NCBI GenBank assembly: GCA_938008005.1
Contig: CALLLZ010000265.1
Location: 1 to 20,333 of the forward strand
Source of the DNA: an uncultured Marinicella sp.
GTDB lineage: Bacteria > Pseudomonadota > Gammaproteobacteria > Xanthomonadales > Marinicellaceae
Direction: 5' to 3'
Length of the DNA: 20,333 nt
The notes beneath the pieces are model-generated. The model was not told the DNA's origin, did not search any database, and worked only from the letters and a program-made list of their open reading frames with translations. Every line of letters begins with the position of its first letter. Position 1 is the stretch's first letter. Positions 1 to 6,451 of the stretch are shown here, in pieces. The position numbers and the translations under genes are program-made.

Positions 1-644
1 AACCGGCCCAGTCTTGGACCCAAGACAATGGCACCGGCTAAGGCACACCAACCACCAATAGCATGGACCACTGTGCCACCAGCAGCATCATGAAAGCCCA
101 ACCCTCGCAGCCAACCCATATGCTCATCACTACCGCCCCAAGCCCAACTACCAAAAACAGGGTATATTAATGTGGTGATTAAAACCGCACCTATTAAATA
201 CGGAACAAAACTTACCCTTTCAGCCAACGACCCACTCACAATGGTCGCTGCCGTGGCAGCAAACAGCATTTGGTAAATCAAGTTCAGATCTGCTGAAGTA
301 CTCAAACTGTGACCACCTGAGCCAACTGCTGATCCGAAAAATCCATTGGCACCGAAAAATCCAGTGCTGTTTTCTCCAAATAAGATGCCAAAACCGATGG
401 CCCAAAAAAACAAGGCTCCAACTGACACATCGGCAAAGTTTTTCATCACCACGTTGATGGTATTTTTGGCTCGAACCAGTCCGCCCTCTAATAAAGCGAA
501 CCCTGGTTGCATCAAAAAAATCAACGCACAACAAATACCAAGCCATACAGTTTGGATGATTTCTGTATAATTCACCTCAGTTGTTTGCGCATGGGCTAAA
601 CTGGGTAACATCAGCAAAAGAGCGATGCAGCTAAAATTTTTCAT
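1..644 (-). CDS. amtB: Ammonium transporter (Amt/AmtB family), N-terminal part, cut by window edge
   Basis: Reading the minus strand from ATG at 644-642 gives about 214 codons without a stop to the window edge, so the C-terminal half lies outside. The first ~19 residues (MKNFSCIALLLMLPSLAHA) look like a cleaved signal peptide, as in many proteobacterial Amt proteins. The body has Amt hallmarks: FLMQPGFALLEGGLVRAKN near the first membrane helix, a glycine-rich stretch, and FHDAAGGTVVHAIGG, which contains the conserved Asp and the first of the twin pore histidines (E. coli AmtB D160 and H168). The family conducts ammonium/ammonia across the inner membrane for nitrogen assimilation. An AGGA Shine-Dalgarno lies upstream of the ATG. 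No glnK is visible upstream; it could lie beyond the C-terminus. A fused C-terminal signalling domain, as in some Amt proteins, cannot be excluded. Confidence 0.93.
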   Translation of the reverse strand, partial: MKNFSCIALLLMLPSLAHAQTTEVNYTEIIQTVWLGICCALIFLMQPGFALLEGGLVRAKNTINVVMKNFADVSVGALFFWAIGFGILFGENSTGFFGANGFFGSAVGSGGHSLSTSADLNLIYQMLFAATAATIVSGSLAERVSFVPYLIGAVLITTLIYPVFGSWAWGGSDEHMGWLRGLGFHDAAGGTVVHAIGGWCALAGAIVLGPRLGR

Positions 645-673
645 GATTGGTTTCCTATTCGATCTGGCTTCCT

Positions 674-702
674 ATAATTCAATCTACAGACAAAATCGTC
701 AA
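674..702 (-). promoter_or_regulatory. Candidate sigma-70 promoter for the ammonium transporter gene
   Basis: On the minus strand TTGACG (702-697) and AATTAT (679-674) are separated by 17 bases, matching the consensus at 5/6 and 4/6 positions. Transcription would begin about 20-25 bases upstream of the ATG at 644. I looked for a sigma-54 GG-N10-GC site, common for nitrogen-regulated amt genes, and did not see a convincing one. Confidence 0.35.
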
Positions 703-894
703 GCAATAAATTGTAAGCAATTGTCAAGGCGGGACATTTGGGTGAAAAATAGTACAAATATTCATCTTGAGCCACAATACCCTGCTCGAAGACTGACAAT
801 TCTTGTCATTAATCACAAAGTTTTAATAAATAATTTGACCAAAGTCACATTTTTTAAACCAAATCTACTTTAGTGATGTGAATTTATCCATTTA

Positions 895-909
895 GTAACA
901 TTCTGTTAC
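895..909. promoter_or_regulatory. Perfect inverted repeat GTAACA-N3-TGTTAC, possible operator
   Basis: Two 6-bp arms are exactly complementary around a 3-base centre. The site lies about 35 bases upstream of the extended minus-10 of the porin gene, a typical place for an activator or repressor half-site pair. The binding protein is unknown; it does not match the NtrC consensus. Confidence 0.3.
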
Positions 910-1124
910 CTTTTATTCGCAACCATTCAAAAAAACTTGTGCTAGTATAGGGCCTTATTCAAACAACTTAAGCAAGTTGGTGAGGTATATACTACCAAAT
1001 AAAACAGATTAAAATTTGTTTTTTATCCGCAGATGATCAAATTTATCTGTCAGGGCAGATGATTATACTTAGTTCAATCCAGCATGCTTTCAATTTATTT
1101 TAATTTATATGACGAGGAATAATT

Positions 1125-1835
1125 GTGAATAAGAGAGTTAATAAAACATCATTAGCAAAATCGGTTGGTTTAGGACTGATGATTATGGGGTCTGCACAAA
1201 CTTCAGCTGAAGTCAGTGCGAATGTTTCTTTGGTTTCTGATTATGTTTTTAGAGGCATTTCACAAACACAAAGTGATCCCACCATTCAAGGTGGCTTTGA
1301 TTGGTCACATGAGTCTGGTTTTTATGTTGGAACTTGGGCATCTGGTGTAGATTTCGTTGACCGTGGGCTGGATGATGGCGCAGATCTTGAGCTTGACTTA
1401 TACCTTGGGTATGGCGGAAGTTTCAACGATGACTGGAGTTATGATGTCAGTTATGTACAGTTTTTGTACCCTGGAACCATCCGTGAAGCTGACTATGATT
1501 ATGGTGAATTTTTAGGTTCTGTTGGATACCAAGATATGGTTAGCTTTACCTTAGGCTACTCTAATGATGTATTCAATACCGATGAAACAGGTATCTACTA
1601 CGAAGTTTCTGGTGGCACAGACATTGGTGAAAATGGTTGGTCTTGGAATGCTGCAGTCGGTCACTACGACTTGGATGACTTAGATTCATCATACACCCAT
1701 TATTCTTTAGGGATCAATAAAGCCTTTGAAAAGGCCACTTTGGGCTTGACTTTTCATGACTCTAACGCTGAAGAGGAGTTTGGCAAAGGCATAGCTGAAT
1801 CGAGAATAGTTTTTAGTATCTCAGCAGAATTTTAA
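1125..1835 (+). CDS. TorF-family (TIGR02001) putative porin / outer-membrane beta-barrel protein
   Basis: A 236-residue protein with a signal peptide (MNKRVNKTSLAKSVGLGLMI..., cleavage likely after TSAE or nearby), then amphipathic beta strands rich in Tyr, Trp, Gly and Asp, ending in the Phe (SISAEF) typical of outer-membrane barrels. The opening VSLVSDYVFRGISQTQSDP followed by GGFDWSHESGFYVGTWAS is characteristic of the TIGR02001 family. The start is GTG at 1125, chosen because GAGG (1114-1117) lies 7 bases upstream and the signal peptide begins there. Family members are often found beside glnK/amtB in gammaproteobacteria, and here the gene diverges from amtB, so a link to nitrogen uptake is plausible but inferred. 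Substrate unknown. The coding sequence runs without interruption. Confidence 0.88.
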   Translation: MNKRVNKTSLAKSVGLGLMIMGSAQTSAEVSANVSLVSDYVFRGISQTQSDPTIQGGFDWSHESGFYVGTWASGVDFVDRGLDDGADLELDLYLGYGGSFNDDWSYDVSYVQFLYPGTIREADYDYGEFLGSVGYQDMVSFTLGYSNDVFNTDETGIYYEVSGGTDIGENGWSWNAAVGHYDLDDLDSSYTHYSLGINKAFEKATLGLTFHDSNAEEEFGKGIAESRIVFSISAEF

Positions 1836-1852
1836 TTCAATAAAAAAACAAA

Positions 1853-1891
1853 CTGACTCCGCCTGAGTTATATAAACTTAGGCGGAGTCAG
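1853..1891. terminator. Long hairpin between the porin gene and the signalling operon
   Basis: The arms starting CTGACTCCGCCT (1853) and ending AGGCGGAGTCAG (1891) pair perfectly for 12 bp and continue through a G-U pair and AGTT/AACT to a 17-bp stem with a 5-base loop. For plus-strand transcription no U-run follows (TAAATATAAAA). For minus-strand transcription the run read after the stem is T-rich (complement of AATAAAAAAACAAA, 1839-1852), so the canonical terminator orientation is minus. It may stop antisense transcription, protect the 3' end of the porin mRNA, or attenuate read-through into the kinase gene 23 bases downstream. Confidence 0.6.
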
Positions 1892-1913
1892 TAAATATAA
1901 AAAGGAGGTCCGC

Positions 1914-3908
1914 ATGATTAATCTAGGCTCAAGCAAATACAAAGGGTTGCTCATCACCATTTCTTTTTTCTTGGTTTTCTTCGTCTTGGTTGGTTTATTT
2001 AATATTTATCTTGGAAGAACAATTAACCTTGAAAATGAGAGACTCAATAAAATAATTGAAATACACGGCAAAGTCATGTTGGCTGAACCTGACAACCCCA
2101 ACAACTTCTGGCAAGTACAATCTGCTGAACTCAAAACACTATTTGAAGGCGGCGACATTGCTGGTGTTGCATACCAGCCTGTTAATAAACAGATAGATGA
2201 AAACATATACAGACCATCCATCAACGGACTTACGGCCATGGCTTCATCAGATGATTTTTATACTGACAAGAACCTGCTTAATGGAAAACTGACTGCTCTT
2301 CAGCAAGAATGGTCAAGTGTTATTGCAAGCAAAGAAAAAAGATTTGAGATATTACAATATGCTTCAATCGTTTTGGCAATTCTCTATTTTTTAGGCATTG
2401 TCTTTCAGATGGTTCGAAACTTCGATAGTATCGACTCAGAAATTGAGGTGGTTAAAAATGAAACGGAAAACATCCTCTCAACTGTTAACGAGGGCTTATT
2501 TTTGATTACTCCTGATCACGAGATCGGTGCTCAACAGTCCCAGGCCTTGAAGGGCATCTTTGGGATGAAAGAAGACATTGAAGGTAACTTTTTTGATTTT
2601 TTGAATAAATACGTCTCTGAAAACTCTTTAGAAATTGCCAAAGACTTTCTGGGTTTATTATTTGGTAAGCGAGTTAAGGAAAAATTAATTGATGATTTAA
2701 ACCCACTCAAGCGTGTTCAAGTTAACTTGGAACGACGTGATGGTTCATTCGAAACTCATTACATCAGTTTCGATTTCAAACGGGTGTTGGAAGACAAAGA
2801 TGTTAAGTACATATTAGGTTCTGCTACAGATGTAACCCAAGAAGTTTTATTGGAACTTGAACTGGAAGAAACCAAAACTCAATCTGAAGCACAGATTGAT
2901 TTGTTTTTAAGTGTTTTACATGTGCCACCGGCTCAATTAAAACTATTTGTAAATGACACCAATGTTGGTTTAAATCACATCAACTCCATACTGAAGGATA
3001 ACAACAACAAAGATTACAAAGACAAGATCAACCAAATCAGTCGAGTAATCCACAAAATTAAAGGTGATGCTGCGTTGTTAAACCTACACTCATTCGAAGT
3101 CAAAGCCCATGAATTCGAAGAAGTAATGGCTGAAATAAATCAAAACCCTAATCTAAAAGGAGAAGACCTTTTACCACTGGTAATTCAACTCAAGAACATG
3201 GTCAGTCACAAAGACTCATTTTTAGCCATCTTTGATAAGTTTGACTCCAGTAAATCTGTACTCGATAAAGCTGGACTGAAACAATCTGATGGCGATGCTC
3301 AAGAAACCATAACTGTTGAGGAGCCCATAAGCGGTATCCAGCAGATGGTCAAAAGAATTGCTGACGAATACAATAAACATGCGAATGTGATTGAGTACAA
3401 CAGTTTTCAATCAGAATATCCAGCTGAAAATTTGAAACCCATCGAAGATTGTAAGATCCAATTGATTAGAAATGCGATTGCTCACGGTATTGAGAAACCA
3501 AACAAACGCATAGAATCAGGTAAAAATGCCATGGGCACCGTATATATCAGTACCACGGAAACCAATGATACTTTTGAACTGGTTGTTAAAGATGATGGTG
3601 CGGGCATAGATATTGACTCAATTAAACAAAAAGCTTTGGACCTAAGTATCATTACAAAATCGCAAGCAGACAGTTTCTCAGACGAACAACTTGCTGGACT
3701 GATTTTTAACAGTAATTTCTCAACCAAATCCGATGCAGATCTGAACGCAGGAAGAGGCGTTGGTTTGAACTTGGTGAAAGAAATAGCTCAACAACTCAAT
3801 GCCAAGATTGGTTTGAATTGGAAATCTAATCGTCACACTATATTTAAGTTGGTTTTCCCCAAAGAGAACCTTTTAGAAGCCATTAATAAGGAGGACAACA
3901 TATCATGA
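1914..3908 (+). CDS. Membrane-bound CheA-like histidine kinase with HPt and ATPase domains
   Basis: 664 residues. A first membrane helix (about 11-33), an extracytoplasmic loop of about 110 residues, a second helix (about 147-167), a PAS-like region (about 185-310) ending in SATDVTQE, an HPt-like helical domain with phosphoacceptor candidate His380 in VIHKIKGDAALLNL, and a C-terminal HATPase domain. The ATPase has an N-box Asn520 in LIRNAIAHGIE, DDGAGID at 560-566 and GRGVGLNLV from 613. The wording around the N-box (AHGIE...R...GK...G) is that of CheA kinases rather than ordinary HisKA kinases, and there is no HisKA dimerisation motif. Unlike CheA it has its own membrane sensor and no C-terminal CheW-like domain. 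The ATG at 1914 follows a near-perfect Shine-Dalgarno (AAAGGAGGT, 1901-1909). The stop overlaps the next gene's start (ATGA, 3905-3908). It probably phosphorylates that receiver; the signal is unknown. Confidence 0.85.
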   Translation: MINLGSSKYKGLLITISFFLVFFVLVGLFNIYLGRTINLENERLNKIIEIHGKVMLAEPDNPNNFWQVQSAELKTLFEGGDIAGVAYQPVNKQIDENIYRPSINGLTAMASSDDFYTDKNLLNGKLTALQQEWSSVIASKEKRFEILQYASIVLAILYFLGIVFQMVRNFDSIDSEIEVVKNETENILSTVNEGLFLITPDHEIGAQQSQALKGIFGMKEDIEGNFFDFLNKYVSENSLEIAKDFLGLLFGKRVKEKLIDDLNPLKRVQVNLERRDGSFETHYISFDFKRVLEDKDVKYILGSATDVTQEVLLELELEETKTQSEAQIDLFLSVLHVPPAQLKLFVNDTNVGLNHINSILKDNNNKDYKDKINQISRVIHKIKGDAALLNLHSFEVKAHEFEEVMAEINQNPNLKGEDLLPLVIQLKNMVSHKDSFLAIFDKFDSSKSVLDKAGLKQSDGDAQETITVEEPISGIQQMVKRIADEYNKHANVIEYNSFQSEYPAENLKPIEDCKIQLIRNAIAHGIEKPNKRIESGKNAMGTVYISTTETNDTFELVVKDDGAGIDIDSIKQKALDLSIITKSQADSFSDEQLAGLIFNSNFSTKSDADLNAGRGVGLNLVKEIAQQLNAKIGLNWKSNRHTIFKLVFPKENLLEAINKEDNIS

Positions 3909-4276
3909 AATTGATGATTGTTGATGATTCAAAAATTGTTCAGAATATGATCCAAAGATTTCTGACAGAGAAAGACATAGAGTTCGCTGGCAAAGCCAAT
4001 AACGGCAAAGAAGCCTTGGATATTTTCGAAATTGTTAGGCCTGAGATTGTTACCATGGACATCACTATGCCAGAAATGGATGGGATTGAGGCGGTTAAAC
4101 GAATTGTAGCGATTGATGAAAATGTCAGGATATTGGTGGTGTCTGCGCTGGCTGACAAAGCAACGGCTATCGAAGCCTTGAAGAACGGAGCCCATGGCTT
4201 TTTATGCAAACCATTTGATGAGCGTGATTTAAATGACGCACTATATGAATTAATTGAGGATTTAGTTGATGAATGA
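3905..4276 (+). CDS. Single-domain CheY-like response regulator
   Basis: 123 residues forming just one receiver domain. Acidic pair D7-D8 in MIVDDS, phosphoacceptor D52 in VTMDITMPEMDG, the switch Ser80 in VVSALAD and Lys102 in CKPF are all present, so it should be phosphorylated and active. There is no DNA-binding or enzymatic output domain, so it must act by protein contact or as a phosphate carrier. The start overlaps the kinase stop as ATGA, and AAGGAGGA (3888-3895) lies 9 bases upstream, indicating translational coupling. It overlaps the CheX-like gene downstream by 8 bases. The cognate kinase is almost certainly the upstream CheA-like protein, and the phosphatase the downstream one; both pairings are inferred from operon order. 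The output partner cannot be seen. Confidence 0.92.
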   Translation: MKLMIVDDSKIVQNMIQRFLTEKDIEFAGKANNGKEALDIFEIVRPEIVTMDITMPEMDGIEAVKRIVAIDENVRILVVSALADKATAIEALKNGAHGFLCKPFDERDLNDALYELIEDLVDE

Positions 4277-4712
4277 ACAAGAATTACAGGTTTTTATTGA
4301 TGGAACAGTTAACTACTTCAATAAAAACTCAAAAGACAAGGCTGAAGTAGGCTCACCTTATTTAGTCAAAGAATTTAAGTCTAACCGAACGTTATTCTCT
4401 GCCTCGATTGGTATCTCCGGCAAATTTCAAGGTATGGTCTATTTATTTGCACCCAAAACCATGCTGGCATCGCTGTTAAAAGACATAGGCGAAACCGAGT
4501 ATACCAATGAATATGCGGCAGATTTAGCTGGTGAAGCTGCCAATACAATTGCGGGCAATGCCAGAAAGTATTTTGGTAAAGATTTCATGATATCTGTTCC
4601 TGCTGTTCATATTGGTGACGAGCATGAAATACTGTTAAATGAAGGTCTAAAAACTTATGCAGTTCCAATTAATTGGAAAGAACACAAATCTATTTTGTTG
4701 ATAAGTATCTGA
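4269..4712 (+). CDS. CheX-like (CheC/CheX family) phosphatase
   Basis: About 147 residues. The central LAGEAANTIAGNARKYFG carries the CheC/CheX/FliY signature Glu-x2-Asn (E89 and N92 counted from ATG 4269), the residues which in CheX family enzymes insert into the receiver active site to hydrolyse aspartyl phosphate. The preceding SASIGISGKFQGMVYLFAP and following ISVPAVHIGDEHEI fit the alpha/beta fold of CheX. A TTG at 4266 would add one residue, but the ATG at 4269 is preferred, with GAGGA (4256-4260) 8 bases upstream. It overlaps the receiver gene by 8 bases, so the pair should be made together. Likely role: dephosphorylating the neighbouring CheY-like receiver and so setting signal lifetime. 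Family assignment is firm by motif; partner choice is inferred from the operon. Confidence 0.82.
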   Translation: MNEQELQVFIDGTVNYFNKNSKDKAEVGSPYLVKEFKSNRTLFSASIGISGKFQGMVYLFAPKTMLASLLKDIGETEYTNEYAADLAGEAANTIAGNARKYFGKDFMISVPAVHIGDEHEILLNEGLKTYAVPINWKEHKSILLISI

Positions 4713-4747
4713 AGCCAAACCTAACGACTTTCATGTCAAACAACTCA

Positions 4748-4793
4748 CATCAACTGGTGATTCTTAACAACCAGCTCACCAGTTGATGCTTTT
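4748..4793 (+). terminator. Intrinsic terminator-like hairpin after the kinase/receiver/CheX operon
   Basis: CATCAACTGGTGA (4748-4760) and TCACCAGTTGATG (4776-4788) are perfect 13-bp complements with a 15-base loop, followed by CTTTT. It lies 36 bases past the CheX stop, at the expected end of the operon. The loop is longer and the U-run shorter than in ideal terminators. Confidence 0.65.
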
Positions 4794-5358
4794 AAAAATC
4801 CACCTCTCAGCCATCTAAAGTTTTCATTTGCAACTCACTCTCTTAAGTTCATGGGCTTGGCCCAATTGATTGCAATGCCATCTTTAGGTTTTCTACACCG
4901 AAAAAATTTAATTATTTCACTTAAGGAAGCTCAACACATCGCAGTGACCTGCACTGTTAATTATTTAAACTTTTTTTTCAAGCCCAACATACCGCTGTTG
5001 TTTCAGATATTTTGTTTTAATTACGAATGAATAACTTAATGGCTAAATACTAATAAAATACGGTATAACCGCCTAGAATGTAACCGTTTTAAATTAAAAA
5101 AACATGCAGTTCAAATCCGCAAGACTCCTTGGGCATTATACATAGTTGGTCATTCCTCCTTAAAATAACTATTGGCTCTAAGTCAAGACTGAGAAATTAT
5201 AGACAGGCAGATAAATATGAATAGATCAGGACTTTTTAGTTATATACCAGGTTTTTGATTGCTAAGCACAACATCAAAGAAAGCTCTTGAATGCAAGAGG
5301 TCAAACGCCTTTATATTCGCTTTATAAACAAGTGTTTGTTTGTTAGAAAACCAAGGAT
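4794..5358. other. Gene-poor stretch, no convincing gene
   Basis: AT-rich sequence without a supported protein gene. A 59-codon plus-strand frame (4851-5030) has no Shine-Dalgarno and no recognisable product. On the minus strand a TATAAT box (5201-5196) precedes a perfect Shine-Dalgarno AAGGAGG (5161-5155) and a 10-codon frame (5143-5111), described as a finding. A 6-bp hairpin CTCTTG-AATG-CAAGAG at 5284-5299, followed on the minus strand by CTTTCTTT, could be a weak terminator for the PilZ gene. A small RNA here cannot be excluded. Confidence 0.4.
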
Positions 5359-5745
5359 TTATTCAGCTTGAGAAAATCTATTGATGGCACTTTTGAGTCT
5401 GAACTTGGATTTTAAGTTAACACAAGAAATTTTAAAACCCGCTTCAACATTTTCACTGTCATCTAACTTATTCAGCCAAACAATCTCTGGTATGATTTCT
5501 ATATACTGCTTATCACCCTGGTTAGTTTTAATAACCAAACTTAATTCCAGATCCTGATTTTCCAAAATGCTGTCATCCATTAGCAGCTTCATCCCTGTTT
5601 CACTGATATTGACTAGTTTTCCCACAATTGACTTTGTATGCGTATCCACAACCCTGATGATGTTTTTGGGCGTAATTCTCTTCGCACGAGACAAGTGACT
5701 GTGATTTTGTTTGGTTTTTTTCATTAAATTCTGGGATTGCAACAT
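5359..5745 (-). CDS. PilZ-domain protein (probable c-di-GMP-binding fold, degenerate arginine motif)
   Basis: 128 residues forming one small domain. The segment RAKRITPKNIIRVVD leads into GKLVNISETGMKLLM, where NISETG fits the [D/N]xSxxG motif of PilZ domains, followed by beta-rich sequence and VEAGFKIS, which matches the end of the barrel. The upstream arginine motif, normally RxxxR, is here SRAKR with basic residues spaced differently, so binding of c-di-GMP is uncertain. PilZ proteins act as c-di-GMP receptors controlling motility, polysaccharide or pili. The ATG at 5745 lacks a good Shine-Dalgarno, and Met8 (5724) is an alternative. No diguanylate cyclase or phosphodiesterase is nearby, so the regulatory circuit is not visible. 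Confidence 0.72.
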   Translation of the reverse strand: MLQSQNLMKKTKQNHSHLSRAKRITPKNIIRVVDTHTKSIVGKLVNISETGMKLLMDDSILENQDLELSLVIKTNQGDKQYIEIIPEIVWLNKLDDSENVEAGFKISCVNLKSKFRLKSAINRFSQAE

Positions 5746-5821
5746 TTGCTATACTTCACTTACCTATAAAGTATTTATTTTAACCGCTTACGTTGACCTT
5801 TTTTGATCGAATATGTTAACT

Positions 5822-5830
5822 ATTGTAGCA
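5822..5830 (-). promoter_or_regulatory. Extended minus-10 (TGCTACAAT) upstream of the PilZ gene
   Basis: TGC TACAAT on the minus strand matches the extended minus-10 consensus TGnTATAAT at all but one base. It would give a leader of about 70 bases. No good minus-35 lies 17 bases upstream, as is usual for extended minus-10 promoters. Confidence 0.35.
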
Positions 5831-5878
5831 AGAGATTAGTTGAATAATCATTTATAAAGCCATGAATTAGCATATATT

Positions 5879-5908
5879 ATAATGCCTCAAATAAGCTGCT
5901 AATGTCAA
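5879..5908 (-). promoter_or_regulatory. Second promoter candidate upstream of the PilZ gene
   Basis: A perfect minus-35 TTGACA (5908-5903) is followed after 18 bases by CATTAT (5884-5879), 4 of 6 matches. A TATAAT overlaps nearby but at 21 bases, too far for normal use. The leader would be about 125 bases. Confidence 0.3.
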
Positions 5909-6040
5909 ATTACAACTTAACAATTCTTTTCTAAGCAAACAATCAAACCCACTGGTTACAAATTAATTGTAGATTTTAAACGTATTTCATTCTTCGAAAC
6001 ACTTTTTCCTAAGAATCTCATCAAAACTAATGACAACAAA

Positions 6041-6277
6041 TTATTCATAAGTTGAATGATTATTTAATGCATTGACACGCTTGGTTTCTTCAAAATTTTT
6101 AGGATTTTTCGCCAGTATACGCTGTGATTTAGCGATGTCTTTCAAACTTTCATTGATTTGCTCAACTTGGCTCTTTATTTTATAAAACAAGGCAACCATC
6201 CAGATCAATAATGACAGCACCATAAACAACAAAACCATTATCTCTATATTCATCTTTATCATTATACCTACCATCAT
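6041..6277 (-). CDS. Small single-helix membrane protein of unknown function
   Basis: Up to 78 residues: a hydrophobic helix (about 11-32, IEIMVLLFMVLSLLIWMVAL) near the N-terminus, then a basic turn (FYKIKSQ) and a polar, probably coiled-coil segment (VEQINESLKDIAKSQRILAKN) in the cytoplasm. The start is unclear: ATG codons occur at 6277, 6274, 6262 and 6253. GGTAGG precedes the one at 6262 by 4 bases, which would give a 73-residue protein. I do not recognise the family. The clear helix-plus-coil design and lack of a competing frame favour a real gene, but short length keeps confidence moderate. It lies about 295 bases upstream of the PilZ gene on the same strand. Confidence 0.5.
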   Translation of the reverse strand: MMVGIMIKMNIEIMVLLFMVLSLLIWMVALFYKIKSQVEQINESLKDIAKSQRILAKNPKNFEETKRVNALNNHSTYE

Positions 6278-6451
6278 TTAATATGTCTTTCGACCTGAGA
6301 ATCTTTATTATTTCAAGCTAATTTGATATCCATGACATTCATCAACAATTTTTCGTGACAAAGAACCAAAAGTAGGGGCTTTATGCCAAGGAAGGAAGCT
6401 ATATACGAATATAATTGATTTTAGTAACACTCTCAGCCAGAATGACGCGCT

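Larger units (their letters stand above)
645..1124. other. Divergent intergenic region between amtB and the TorF-type porin gene
   Basis: This 480-bp gap has no credible gene; the plus-strand open frame at 625-873 has no recognisable product and overlaps the amtB promoter. It holds the amtB promoter candidate, a perfect palindrome GTAACA-TTC-TGTTAC at 895-909, and an extended minus-10 (TGC TAGTAT, 940-948) facing the porin gene without a clear minus-35. Use of that site would give a leader of roughly 170 bases. The leader contains a 5-bp hairpin (TTGGT 977-981 with ACCAA 994-998, enclosing the palindrome GTATATAC) and a 9-bp direct repeat GCAGATGAT at 1029-1037 and 1055-1063. Confidence 0.6.

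Noticed and set aside
220..546. Minus-strand frame of 108 codons inside the amtB region
   Set aside because: It lies in another frame of the amtB coding sequence; the frame from 644 has the signal peptide and Amt motifs, while this one has none.
625..873. 82-codon plus-strand frame starting inside amtB
   Set aside because: No Shine-Dalgarno or recognisable sequence, it overlaps the amtB start and promoter, and its composition is like intergenic DNA.
4851..5030. 59-codon plus-strand frame starting MGLAQLIAMPSLGF
   Set aside because: No ribosome-binding site, no recognised similarity and no neighbour linking it; one such frame is expected by chance in this much AT-rich DNA.
5104..5125. tRNA T-arm-like string TGCAG-TTCAAAT-CCGCA, possible tRNA remnant or attachment site
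   Set aside because: One of the five stem pairs is a mismatch, and no matching acceptor strand, anticodon arm or CCA end was found around it.
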